Source of the DNA: CAZOWL01 sp964583605 | GTDB lineage: Bacteria; Pseudomonadota; Gammaproteobacteria; Chromatiales; Chromatiaceae | Direction: 5' to 3' | DNA: 32,955 bases | Assembly (NCBI GenBank): GCA_964583605.1 | Contig: CAZOWL010000047.1 | Span: forward strand, 1 to 32,955 | Shown: positions 22,933-31,125 of the stretch, piece by piece | Layout: each line of letters begins with the position of its first letter | Numbering within the stretch: position 1 is the first letter of the stretch | Made by a program: the position numbers and the translations under genes | The notes under the pieces: generated by a model | The model's database searches: none | Told to the model about the DNA's origin: nothing | Seen by the model: only the letters and a program-made list of their open reading frames with translations

Positions 22933-23862
22933 ATGTCGCGCGCCATCATTGTTGTCAACCCTCGCGCCGGATCGTACCGCGATCACGCTGAGACGCTGAC
23001 CCAGCGGCTCAACGAGCGCCTTCGTGAGCAGCGGATGGCGACCGAGGTGCTCGCCTTTGGCATGCATCGCCGGCGACCAGGGGCCTGGCTCCAGCAGCTC
23101 CATGCCGGCTTGGCCGAGGGGGTCGAGCGCGTCTACGCACTCGGCGGTGATGGTACCGTGCTCGCGGTGGCGAGCGCACTCCTCGGTCGCGAGGCCCCGC
23201 TTGGCATTATCCCGCTCGGCACGGCGAATCTGCTGGCCCGGGATCTGGGCATCCCCCTGGATCCGGACCTCGCCGTCGAGGCCCTCATCGATGCGGAGGT
23301 GCGATTCATCGATGTCGCTCGCGTCAACGGCGAGCCGTTCCTGTGTGCCTCGATGCTCGGCCTCAGTACACCGCTCGCTAGGACGCGGGAGGTGGCCCGC
23401 AGGGCCGGTCTCTTGCGGTTGTGGGGCCGCATGTTGCGCAAGGCCCTTCTGATGCTCGGCCGCTATCCTTACCGTCTTTGCGAGCTGGACCTCGATGGCC
23501 AGGTCGTGACCGTGCAGACGCGAGCCATGCTCATCAGCAACAATCCGTTGACCCCCGCACCCGGCCTGCACCCGCGGCGCGAGCGGCTCGATCGTGGCGT
23601 TCTCGGCGTCTACGGTGTGCACAAGGGCCCACTGTGGGAGCTGCCCCGTCTGGCCTTGCGCCTCGTCAACGGCTCTTGGCCGGAGGAGCCGCGCATCTTT
23701 CATCATACGACCCGGAGCGTTGCGATTCGTGCACGCCGGCATCAGCGCATCACCGTGATGAACGACGGTGAGCGCCGGCGCTTGAGCTTACCTTTGCGCT
23801 ACGAGGTCCTGTCGGGCGCGCTGCCGGTCTTGGTGCCGCGCACAACGGAGGCAACAGGCTAG
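22933..23862 (+). CDS. Diacylglycerol kinase-family lipid kinase (YegS-like)
   Basis: A 309-residue kinase of the DAGK catalytic family, which includes YegS and sphingosine kinases; members phosphorylate a lipid hydroxyl using ATP at the cytoplasmic face of the membrane. It shows VVNPRAGS (7-14), the nucleotide-binding GGDGT (71-75) and PLGTANLLARDLGIP. The C-terminal half is the beta-sandwich lid domain, ending with LRYEVLSGALPVLVP. GAGG lies just before the ATG. The stop codon directly abuts the ATG of the metallophosphoesterase gene, so the two are cotranscribed. The lipid substrate cannot be told. Confidence 0.92.
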   Translation: MSRAIIVVNPRAGSYRDHAETLTQRLNERLREQRMATEVLAFGMHRRRPGAWLQQLHAGLAEGVERVYALGGDGTVLAVASALLGREAPLGIIPLGTANLLARDLGIPLDPDLAVEALIDAEVRFIDVARVNGEPFLCASMLGLSTPLARTREVARRAGLLRLWGRMLRKALLMLGRYPYRLCELDLDGQVVTVQTRAMLISNNPLTPAPGLHPRRERLDRGVLGVYGVHKGPLWELPRLALRLVNGSWPEEPRIFHHTTRSVAIRARRHQRITVMNDGERRRLSLPLRYEVLSGALPVLVPRTTEATG

Positions 23863-24699
23863 ATGACCCGCATCGTTCACATCTCGGACCTGCACTTCGG
23901 CAGGGAGCGACCGCGGCTGGTCGCCGCGCTTGTGGAACAGGTCCGGGCGTTGCGCCCTGACCTCGTCGTGGCGAGCGGCGACCTCACGCAACGTGCCCGG
24001 CGGCACGAGCTCGTCGAAGCGGCGGCGTTTGTCGAGCGCCTGCCGCGACCGGTGCTCGTCGTGCCGGGCAATCACGATATTCCCGGTGTGACCCCGACGC
24101 GCTTCGTCGACCCTTGGCGCCGCTGGCTGCGTCACTTCCCCGACGGCTTGGAGCCGCTGGTCGACACACCCAAGATCCTCGCTGTCGGCGCCAATAGCGC
24201 CCGGCGCTGGGGGCCCTATATCGATTGGTCCCGGGGGCGGCTTGGTCGCGCGCAGATCGATCGGCTGGCCGCGCAGGTAGTGCGCGGCGGCGGGCGTCTG
24301 CGCGTGCTAGCCGTACACCATCCACTTCTGCTGACGGCCGCCGTTGCGCATCGAGGAGAGGTGGGACACCGGGATCTGGCGCTAGCTCGGTTTCGCGAGG
24401 CAGGGCTGGACCTGGTGCTCAGCGGCCACGTCCATCACGCCTATTGTGGCGCCGTCGACGGCATTGTGGTCGCCCATGCCGGCACGACCGTATCGAATCG
24501 CCTGTACGGCGAGGTCAACAGCTTCAATCTGATACGCTATGACGATCGCACGCTCGAGGTGCAGGCATGGGGCTGGCGGGGCGAGAGCTTTGCGTCAGGG
24601 GCCAGCTCCGGCTTTCGGCGCGCGGCGGCTGGATGGCAGCTCGAGGACGGGTCTTCACGATCACCTGCTATGTCCCGGCTATCGGTTGGGCATGGCTAA
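23863..24699 (+). CDS. Calcineurin-like metallophosphoesterase
   Basis: A 278-residue cytoplasmic phosphoesterase with all metal-binding motifs: SDLHFG (Asp9, His11), SGDLT (Asp40), PGNHD (Asn70, His71), VHHPLLL and SGHVHH. The arrangement resembles the cAMP phosphodiesterase CpdA and related class III enzymes, but the substrate is not determined. It starts immediately after the lipid kinase stop codon (TAG ATG), giving tight translational coupling; a role in dephosphorylating a lipid headgroup product is possible. The last ~35 residues are low-complexity (Ser, Gly, Arg). Confidence 0.92.
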   Translation: MTRIVHISDLHFGRERPRLVAALVEQVRALRPDLVVASGDLTQRARRHELVEAAAFVERLPRPVLVVPGNHDIPGVTPTRFVDPWRRWLRHFPDGLEPLVDTPKILAVGANSARRWGPYIDWSRGRLGRAQIDRLAAQVVRGGGRLRVLAVHHPLLLTAAVAHRGEVGHRDLALARFREAGLDLVLSGHVHHAYCGAVDGIVVAHAGTTVSNRLYGEVNSFNLIRYDDRTLEVQAWGWRGESFASGASSGFRRAAAGWQLEDGSSRSPAMSRLSVGHG

Positions 24700-24902
24700 C
24701 TTGCCTTGCCGGTCTGGCTCGCGGGTACTAAGCTCAAGTTGTCGTTTCGTCATCGGGCGCCGAGCCCTTCGCTCGATCATGAGGATCTGCTCGCTGTCCC
24801 CGAAAGCGGTCAGTGCATCCGTGCGGCCACGCCGACGCTCCGGACCTGGCGGTACACGGATGTTCCGATCCCACCCCTCACAACTGCTGCTGGCCTCAGA
24901 CT

Positions 24903-25919
24903 ATGACTGCCTACCTCGTCACGGGTGCTGCCGGATTTCTTGGCTTCCACGTCGTCAAGTTGCTCAATGAGCGAGGCATTCGACCACGCGTCCTAGTGCC
25001 GGCAACAATGGATTCAAGCGCGTCGTCGTTGACGAAGCTGAGGGCGCAGGATGTCGACCTGGTCGAGGGAGATGTCGATGATCCGGCGGCATTAAAGGCC
25101 GCCTGCGATGGCGTCGATCGGGTCCTGCATCTCAGTTTCGCGATCACGCTGGGTGGTGGTCCACGTACCGAGGAGACCCTCTATCAGGGCAATGTCGTCG
25201 GCACGAACAATCTCTTGCAGGCGGCGGCCCAGTCCGGCGTATCGCGGGTCGTCGTAAGCAGCAGCTCGCTCGCGGTGGGCATCAATCGCGAGCCGCATCC
25301 GATCGACGAAGAGGCCGACTGGGAGCGCCACGCCTTTACGCTCCCCTACGCGGTTTCCCGGCGTGAGGCCGAGCAGGAGGCACTGGCCCGCTTGCCATCC
25401 GAGCCCCCTGAGGTCGTCGTCGTCAATCCGTCCTTTACGCTCGGGCCCGATGACGATATCGGTGCGCCGGCGAACGGTCTCGTCAAGCGTATGAGCAAGC
25501 CAGGGTTCCGCATCAACGCACCGATCGGCTTCGGGCTGCTCGATGTCCGCGATTACGCAGACGGCGTTCTGCGCGCCGCCGAGCGCGGCACGCCGGGGCG
25601 GCGCTATCTGCTCAGCGGCACCAACCTGACGCCGGATCAGCTGGCCAAGGAGGTGGCGCTCGTCGCTGGCATCGCGCCGCCGTCCTGGTCATTGATGCTG
25701 CGCGTCTGGATGGTCTACCCGATCATCGTCGTGCTCAATGCGTGGGCGCGCTTGCGGGGACGGTCCGCGCCGGTGAGTCTGAGTCTGCTCGAGCTCTGGG
25801 GGCGCTATGCCTGGTACGACACCCGTCGTGCACGCGACGAGCTTGGATGGGAGCCGCGGTCGCTGCAGGCCTCGCTCGAGGACACGATCCGCTGGCTGCG
25901 AGAGCAGTCGCCGAGCTAG
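24903..25919 (+). CDS. Extended short-chain NAD(P)-dependent epimerase/reductase
   Basis: A 338-residue Rossmann-fold protein of the extended SDR family (dihydroflavonol reductase / 3-beta-hydroxysteroid dehydrogenase type). The nucleotide-binding motif TGAAGFLG is at 7-14 and the serine-rich strand VVVSSSSLAVG is near 116-126. The active site reads Tyr149-A-V-S-Arg153, so the usual YxxxK lysine is replaced by arginine. I start it at the ATG at 24903, where MTAYLVTGAAG is typical, although no clear ribosome binding site precedes it. It ends 18 bp from the convergent P450 gene, so it may act with that cluster on a sterol-, lipid- or ketone-like substrate; that is inference. Confidence 0.9.
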   Translation: MTAYLVTGAAGFLGFHVVKLLNERGIRPRVLVPATMDSSASSLTKLRAQDVDLVEGDVDDPAALKAACDGVDRVLHLSFAITLGGGPRTEETLYQGNVVGTNNLLQAAAQSGVSRVVVSSSSLAVGINREPHPIDEEADWERHAFTLPYAVSRREAEQEALARLPSEPPEVVVVNPSFTLGPDDDIGAPANGLVKRMSKPGFRINAPIGFGLLDVRDYADGVLRAAERGTPGRRYLLSGTNLTPDQLAKEVALVAGIAPPSWSLMLRVWMVYPIIVVLNAWARLRGRSAPVSLSLLELWGRYAWYDTRRARDELGWEPRSLQASLEDTIRWLREQSPS

Positions 25920-25937
25920 CGCGATGCCGAGGGGCGG

Positions 25938-27302
25938 TCAGGACGGACCGATCTCGACGACGAAATGGGCCGGGAACGGGGTGCCGGCCGTGTCGATGCG
26001 CCCGGCCGCGCCCTCGGCGCGGCTGAGCTTGCCGCCGGCTAGCAGTGGACGCAGCAGCACTGGGATCACAGCGCGGTTGATGTGGGCACCGAAGCAGCGG
26101 TGGAGCCCATGGCCCCAGAGGATGTAATCCTCCCAGGGGCGGTCCATGCGGAAGGCCTTCGGCTGCTCGAGGCGCCATGGGTCGAACATGGCCGCCAGGT
26201 TCGCTGCGAAGACCAGGCTGTCCTTCGGCACGCGCCGTGCGCGTGGGGTCCCGGCCGCAATCTGGGTGTCCACGAGGGCGCGGCGATAGATGACAGGGTT
26301 GACCGGATTGAACCGCAGCGCCTCGAACAGCGACCGGCCGAGTGCCTCGTCGTCGCCGCGGCGCGCGGACGCCTGGGCCTCGGCGAGTGCCTCCGGCCGT
26401 TCTAGTAGCTGGTCGAGCGCGTGCACGGCCGCTTTGGAGATCGTCGGGATCGCGCCGATGAGGAGACCGATCAGGTTGTTGCGGATGGCCAGATCATCGA
26501 AACCGAGTGTGCCGGCACGCTGCAGGTCGAGACAGCGGTTGAGCACGTCCTCGGCCCCGCTCGGCGAGGCCTTGCGGGCGGCGATCGCCTGATCGAGATG
26601 ATCGCGGTAGGCCGCCGCAGCCGCCATGGCCTTTTGCCCGACCTGCGGATCGGCGCCCAGGTCGCCGAACAGGTACCAGAACATGATCGAGGTCCAGTCG
26701 ATCATCTCCTGCTCGCTCGGGCCAGGCGTGCCGAAATAGTGCCCGATTGTCTGTGCGATGACCGGTAGCGAGAGCCGCTCCGGGACATCGATTCGATGAC
26801 CCGCTTCGGCCACGATCGCTGCGGCGCGCTCGGCGACCATCGGTACGACGGTCTGCTCGACGTCCTCCCAGCGCATCGCAAGCCGCATGATCGAGACATC
26901 GTGCTGATAGGCGGGCGAGTCCTGCATGCCAAGGAAGAAGTTCTCGCCGGCGGTGATCCCGCGCATGCGCGGCTCGTAGACCACCGCGAACTCGGACTCG
27001 CGATCGAGCACCTCCCGCACATCCGTGAAGCGGGTCACCAGTACGGTCGCGCTGTTTTCGTAGGCCTTGACGAACGACCGGCGGATGACGAGGTTGGCCC
27101 AGAACACGCGCAGGACGCCAAGCACGAGCCGCTGGCCGTCGATCGAAGTCAGCCGGGCGGCGAGACGGCCCTTGAGTGTCCCATCCTTTTCGGTCAGCGC
27201 CGGTGCGAGCCACCGCAGCAGCGCAATCAGATCGGCGAGTCCGCCGCCGAGGACCATTAGATAACGCACCGGCACCATCACAAGATTGACGGCAAAGGAC
27301 AT
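25938..27302 (-). CDS. Cytochrome P450, atypical
   Basis: A 454-residue haem-thiolate protein. The haem-binding loop is WGHGLHRCFG with cysteine ligand Cys403; the usual first Phe is Trp. The K-helix ExxR pair is Glu327/Arg330 in FEALRF. The I-helix region reads IGAIPTIS (282-289), lacking the acid-alcohol pair that most oxygen-activating P450s use, so it may work on peroxides or hydroperoxides, as CYP74, CYP8 or CYP152 types do. The hydrophobic N-terminus (VNLVMVPVRYLMVLGGGLADLIALL) may be a membrane contact. CGAGGG precedes the ATG. It is last in a leftward operon after a DyP peroxidase, with a 105-bp gap holding a hairpin. Substrate unknown. Confidence 0.92.
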   Translation of the reverse strand: MSFAVNLVMVPVRYLMVLGGGLADLIALLRWLAPALTEKDGTLKGRLAARLTSIDGQRLVLGVLRVFWANLVIRRSFVKAYENSATVLVTRFTDVREVLDRESEFAVVYEPRMRGITAGENFFLGMQDSPAYQHDVSIMRLAMRWEDVEQTVVPMVAERAAAIVAEAGHRIDVPERLSLPVIAQTIGHYFGTPGPSEQEMIDWTSIMFWYLFGDLGADPQVGQKAMAAAAAYRDHLDQAIAARKASPSGAEDVLNRCLDLQRAGTLGFDDLAIRNNLIGLLIGAIPTISKAAVHALDQLLERPEALAEAQASARRGDDEALGRSLFEALRFNPVNPVIYRRALVDTQIAAGTPRARRVPKDSLVFAANLAAMFDPWRLEQPKAFRMDRPWEDYILWGHGLHRCFGAHINRAVIPVLLRPLLAGGKLSRAEGAAGRIDTAGTPFPAHFVVEIGPS

Positions 27303-27341
27303 CGGCTAACCCTCGTTCTCTGCGCCTGGCATGGTTCCTGA

Positions 27342-27359
27342 CGCCCCGTGGTCGGGGCG
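27342..27359 (-). promoter_or_regulatory. Intercistronic hairpin between DyP and P450 genes
   Basis: CGCCCCG (27342-27348) pairs perfectly with CGGGGCG (27353-27359) around a four-base loop, in the 105-bp gap. There is no T run on the minus strand, so an mRNA processing or stability element is more likely than a full terminator. Confidence 0.4.
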
Positions 27360-27407
27360 CTCTATCAGACTGATCATCCGCGGTTCTGCTCGCTGATCGG
27401 CGTCTAG

Positions 27408-29045
27408 CTAGGTTGGATCGACCGAGCCCTCCGCAATCATTCGCAGCCCGTTCAGCCCCGGAATGAAGAAATACTCCCCGCCGCGGGTGGTCACGAACTG
27501 CGGCATCGCAGCACAGATGTAGGGCGGGTCTTCGCTGGCCGGATCGGCCGGGATCACGTGCTTGACGTCCGGGCTGTGCAGACCGATCACTGGGCAAGTG
27601 TCATTGCCGACATTGAAGTCGAGCCCGTATTCCATCCACTGCTGCTGGACGAACTCGAACTGGCGGCTCAGGCTGGCGCAGAGCGCCATGAAGATGACGC
27701 CGTGCTCGCCGTCGTCGCGCGGATGCTCGGGGTCGCTGTGGCCGTAGGGTAGGCCACGGCGCAGGAGGTGGCGGCGCTTCTGCAGCGACGAGCCGGTGCG
27801 TTGCGCGGGGTCGGCGGCATTCAGGAGCGGGTCGAGCATGTCCCGCGTGTTTGCCCGCCGCAGGTGGGCACCGAGAGGACATCGACTGCCGTCCTGGTCG
27901 TTGCCGAACCTGAAGTCGCTGAGCATCTCGCGGTACGCGTCGAGACGCGCCAGCTGCTCCGGTGTACGGCCCTCGCGACTTGCCAAGAGTCCCGGGACAT
28001 CGGACCACCGGGCGCGCACGGTCTGCCATTCCTCATAGGTCGCCGCGACGATCAGCGGGATCCCGTCGCGCCACCGGCCGACCATCTTGGCCGCCATAGT
28101 CTCACGGGCCGCTTCCTCGGAGAGCCCCGTGATGGCCGCAAATCTCTGCGCCTGCTCGGCGACGTAGCGCGCGAAACTGGCCACGTTCTGGTGCAGCTTG
28201 CGGTACACCATGAAGGTCCCGTTGCGCGTCAGCTCCCAGGGCGGCGCGACCGGCGGCAGCTCCTGGGATTCGTCGGCGTGGCCGAGCAAGAACTCACCGG
28301 TGGCGAGCGGCTTCCAGGTCTGATCCGGCATCAGCTTGCCGCGGCCCTTGACGAGTTTGGCCTCGATGTCCGGCTCGTAGCGCCCCTCGAAGACCGGGTC
28401 GCCGATGCCGTCGGTGAATCCGAAGTGCTCCTTAGGCGTCGGCTGTGGCACGCCGTCTGGGCCGGGTGCGGTCAGTGCGCCGGCCTCCTGGTGATCGGCC
28501 TCGTCCGGGCCGTGGCCATCGAGGAGGACGACGCCCTTCGCATGGTCGGCGACCCGCTCGCGCAGCCAGCCATCGGCGGTCTCCATGTCTGCCGGCGTGC
28601 GGGCGTGCATCGCCAACCAGAGATGGACGCGCCGGGATGGCTCGGCGATCGATCGCTGCCAGATCGCGTCCCAATGCTCGGGGGCGTTCGGGCCCAGGTC
28701 GCCGAGGATGTAGCTGCGCCCAGCCATGCCGTCGATGAAATCGGCCGGCAGCCGGCCGAGGGTTTCGGTCGGCAGCTCGAGCGCCAGCAGGCCGTGGAAG
28801 GTGAAACCGATGTTCAGCGTGCTGTCCGGCGGCGGCACCGTGTCTGGGTCGCCGCCATGCGGGCCGGTCTGCCAGCGCACGGCGCTCGTCACGCGGCGAC
28901 GTACGGACTCGACGAAGGCGCGCCCCGCGGCACCCTGGCCCTCTTTGACGTGCAGGAAGTAGTGGCGCGCCAGCGGGAAGCCGAAACGGCCGTAGGCGCG
29001 GATGATGTTGCCCTGGATGTCCGCCAGGTCGAGACCCATGCTCAT
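27408..29045 (-). CDS. DyP-type haem peroxidase, long form
   Basis: A 545-residue dye-decolorizing-type peroxidase. The distal motif GFTDGIGDP holds catalytic Asp212, the proximal haem ligand is His394 in CPLGAHLRRANTRD, and the distal arginine is in RRGLPYG (about 429-430). The C-terminal FVTTRGGEYFFIPGL is typical of the long members; length is well above the ~300-residue YfeX/EfeB-like forms, closer to fungal-like classes. No Tat or Sec signal is visible, so it should be cytoplasmic. GGGAGG precedes the ATG at 29045, which overlaps the stop of the 323-aa gene (ATGA). It would supply peroxide-driven oxidation alongside the P450 in this operon. Substrate unknown. Confidence 0.93.
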   Translation of the reverse strand: MSMGLDLADIQGNIIRAYGRFGFPLARHYFLHVKEGQGAAGRAFVESVRRRVTSAVRWQTGPHGGDPDTVPPPDSTLNIGFTFHGLLALELPTETLGRLPADFIDGMAGRSYILGDLGPNAPEHWDAIWQRSIAEPSRRVHLWLAMHARTPADMETADGWLRERVADHAKGVVLLDGHGPDEADHQEAGALTAPGPDGVPQPTPKEHFGFTDGIGDPVFEGRYEPDIEAKLVKGRGKLMPDQTWKPLATGEFLLGHADESQELPPVAPPWELTRNGTFMVYRKLHQNVASFARYVAEQAQRFAAITGLSEEAARETMAAKMVGRWRDGIPLIVAATYEEWQTVRARWSDVPGLLASREGRTPEQLARLDAYREMLSDFRFGNDQDGSRCPLGAHLRRANTRDMLDPLLNAADPAQRTGSSLQKRRHLLRRGLPYGHSDPEHPRDDGEHGVIFMALCASLSRQFEFVQQQWMEYGLDFNVGNDTCPVIGLHSPDVKHVIPADPASEDPPYICAAMPQFVTTRGGEYFFIPGLNGLRMIAEGSVDPT

Positions 29046-30013
29046 ACTGGAACCTCCCGTTCTCTGGCGGAGATGACGCCGGGTGGCTGGGTTGGATGGT
29101 CGACATCATCCGGTTGATGCTCGCCGATAAAGGCAGCGAAGCGCTGGTGAAGCGTCTCTGCATCGATGCCCTGATTGTCGATCGCGAACTGCGTGAAGTG
29201 CTGCTGCAGATAGAGGGCCTTGAGCACGGAGGGCAGGTCGGAATTGGGCGCTGTCGGAAAGGGCTCTCCGCCCCTGGCCACGAGGAAGTGGTAGGCGCCT
29301 ACGCCGAGCGCGGCGGTCAGGGCCACGCCGACGAGTCCGAGCAAGCCCCAGGGCAGGCCGCCGATCCCGAGCAACTGCAGCCCAAAGGCGGCCAGCGTCG
29401 CGAGCACGAGCGCGCCCGCGACCCGGAGTGCGTTGCCGAGGGGGATCGACTTCGCCGGCAGCGGGTCGGTCCAGTAATCATGGAAGGGCATCGTCGTCTC
29501 GAGCTGGCAGCTCTTGATGTAGCGGAAGAAGTCACCGGCATCCTGCACGCGATCGAAGCCCAGGCAGTGCTTAAAGACCTCGGTCAGCTCCTCGCGCATC
29601 GTCGCCCAGAGGCTGTCGGTGTAGGCACGGAGCGCGGCGTCCGCGCCCGAGGGCGCGTCGATGTCGGCGCCGAAGAAGAGATAGGAGCATCTCAGCCTGT
29701 CGACCGGCTGCGGGATGATCGGATTGATGCCACGGAATCGCTCGATCAGCGTATGGCCCGATTCGCGGCCGTTGTACACGACGTCGTCGATCACGACGAA
29801 ACGCGCGAGATGATTCAGACGGTTGCGCGCAAAGGGGCTGTTCAGTCTGGCGTTGCGCGTGACCTCGTTCTGCCTGGCCGTCGGCAGCCGGGTCAAGGTC
29901 TCACGCAACAGATCGACATGCGAGCGATAACGTCCCTCGCCGATTGCCACGGCGTCGGTCCTGACCGGTACCAGCACGGTCAAGAAGTAATGGCCGCCAT
30001 CGAAGTTAGGCAT
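29042..30013 (-). CDS. Membrane protein of unknown function in the DyP/P450 operon
   Basis: A 323-residue protein I cannot place in a named family. The N-terminal ~185 residues are soluble and contain HYFLTVLVPVR, HLARFVVIDD (68-77), DRLRCSYLFFGADI (105-118) and FFRYIKSCQLETT (162-174). Two adjoining hydrophobic segments follow at about 195-246, then a ~75-residue tail. The three soluble blocks align in order with blocks in the 215-aa protein encoded just upstream. I chose the ATG at 30013 with GGAG nine bases upstream; the frame's first start at 30031 is a GTG. The stop overlaps the DyP start, so the two products are probably made together; it may hold the peroxidase at the membrane. Confidence 0.8.
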   Translation of the reverse strand: MPNFDGGHYFLTVLVPVRTDAVAIGEGRYRSHVDLLRETLTRLPTARQNEVTRNARLNSPFARNRLNHLARFVVIDDVVYNGRESGHTLIERFRGINPIIPQPVDRLRCSYLFFGADIDAPSGADAALRAYTDSLWATMREELTEVFKHCLGFDRVQDAGDFFRYIKSCQLETTMPFHDYWTDPLPAKSIPLGNALRVAGALVLATLAAFGLQLLGIGGLPWGLLGLVGVALTAALGVGAYHFLVARGGEPFPTAPNSDLPSVLKALYLQQHFTQFAIDNQGIDAETLHQRFAAFIGEHQPDDVDHPTQPPGVISAREREVPV

Positions 30014-30062
30014 GGCTCTGACTCCAGTCACGTGCGATCGAAAGGTGTGCCGGCATCGGTTC

Positions 30063-30710
30063 TTACCCCCAGCGTGCCTCGACGAATGGCTGGAGGTTGC
30101 GCTCGCTGCGTGCCGTCGCGTTGCTCGCCACGGGGGCCAGACCAGGCGTGCTTAGGCTGTTTTGCACTTCCCGCAGCGCTTGGCGGTAGGCCACCGCGAA
30201 TTCGTCCGGTGGCAGCGCGCGATGCTGCTCGGCCAGGGCCCGCAGCGCCCGCAGGACGCGCAGCGCACCCTTGATGTCGCGTTGCGCCGACCCGGGTGTC
30301 GCGTTGTAATAATACTGGGTGTCGATCTGGTTGTGGACGATGTAGCGCTTGAAGCTCGTGATCGGGATCGACTTGGGATATTTGGTGCTCGAGTACCAGA
30401 AGAGATCGAGGCCGCTCGGGATGCCGTCGGAGAAGGCGTCGATGTATTGGTCCCAGGTGCCGTTGAAGTTGCTGCAAAAGAGCATGTAGTCGTTGTTCAG
30501 GCGCTCCTTCCCCTGGCCCTTGTCGGGCCACTGGTCACGCTTGACGATGACCCAGCGAGCGAAATGGATCAGCGAGAGCCCCAGCAGCCCGGCCAGGTTC
30601 TCAGGCGCGGCGCGTATGGCCATGAAGATCAGCCGATTGATCCAGGTGCGCATTGGACGCATCGGCGTGATGACATTCATCCCATAGGCCTTCCCGGCGA
30701 GATTCGACAT
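30063..30710 (-). CDS. Protein of unknown function, first gene of the DyP/P450 operon
   Basis: A 215-residue protein with no family I recognise. Residues about 24-45 are moderately hydrophobic. Then come LIHFARWVIV (47-56), ERLNNDYMLFCSNFNGTWDQ (69-88) and TSFKRYIVHNQIDTQYYYN (118-136), followed by an alpha-helical C-terminus. The blocks match, in order and style, those of the 323-aa protein downstream, pointing to a shared fold; a ferredoxin-like fold as in DyP and chlorite-dismutase relatives is possible but unproven. I chose the ATG at 30710 because AGGAGG lies nine bases upstream. It is 49 bp from the next gene and probably nearest the operon promoter. Confidence 0.8.
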   Translation of the reverse strand: MSNLAGKAYGMNVITPMRPMRTWINRLIFMAIRAAPENLAGLLGLSLIHFARWVIVKRDQWPDKGQGKERLNNDYMLFCSNFNGTWDQYIDAFSDGIPSGLDLFWYSSTKYPKSIPITSFKRYIVHNQIDTQYYYNATPGSAQRDIKGALRVLRALRALAEQHRALPPDEFAVAYRQALREVQNSLSTPGLAPVASNATARSERNLQPFVEARWG

Positions 30711-30917
30711 CGCAATGCCTCCTGAGCAGTAGGGGCGTCGTCGGTGAGGTGTCGGCTCAGTGCCGCCGACGGGCCCCGGGGTCACGCCCGCAAACCCTTA
30801 GAGGTGTCTGACGCTGTGCCAATCCGTGCAGAGGGAAAGGGTTCTGCGCAACTTGCCGCTGGGCGCTCATCCGGTCGCGATTCGGAGAACGTGGCATCGG
30901 ATTTGGCCCGGTTCTAT

Positions 30918-30946
30918 ATCAGGCGCTCAAACATCAGGCGCTCAAA
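30918..30946. repeat. Two-copy direct repeat, 15-bp period
   Basis: ATCAGGCGCTCAAA occurs at 30918-30931 and again at 30933-30946, one base apart. It may be a pair of regulator half-sites or a slippage product, about 210 bp upstream of the 215-aa gene. Confidence 0.6.
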
Positions 30947-31092
30947 GGGCGTTCGGCAGCGCCGTCGTGAGATCGGGAGTAGGGCTGAAGACGGCCTGCG
31001 TGCCTGCGAATGAGGATTGTCGATGGCGCGGAAAAAGGCAAATGTGATTTTTCCACCCGTGCCTGGGTGCTGTCTTCGTTCTGTGGATAACC

Positions 31093-31125
31093 GGCTGTAT
31101 CTGCGAGCGTTTCCGTGATACAGCC
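31093..31125. promoter_or_regulatory. 9-bp perfect inverted repeat with 15-base loop
   Basis: GGCTGTATC (31093-31101) and GATACAGCC (31117-31125) are exact inverted copies. No T run follows on either strand, so it is not a classical terminator. It could be an operator or a remnant of a mobile element end. Confidence 0.45.

Noticed and set aside
22609..23742. A 377-codon leftward open frame ending in the PLDc_N protein.
   Set aside because: Most of it is antisense to the lipid kinase gene. Only the last 59 codons, with their own ATG and ribosome binding site, resemble a real protein.
27768..29117. A 449-codon rightward open frame antisense to the DyP gene.
   Set aside because: The opposite strand encodes a full DyP peroxidase with catalytic residues; the antisense frame shows no domain.
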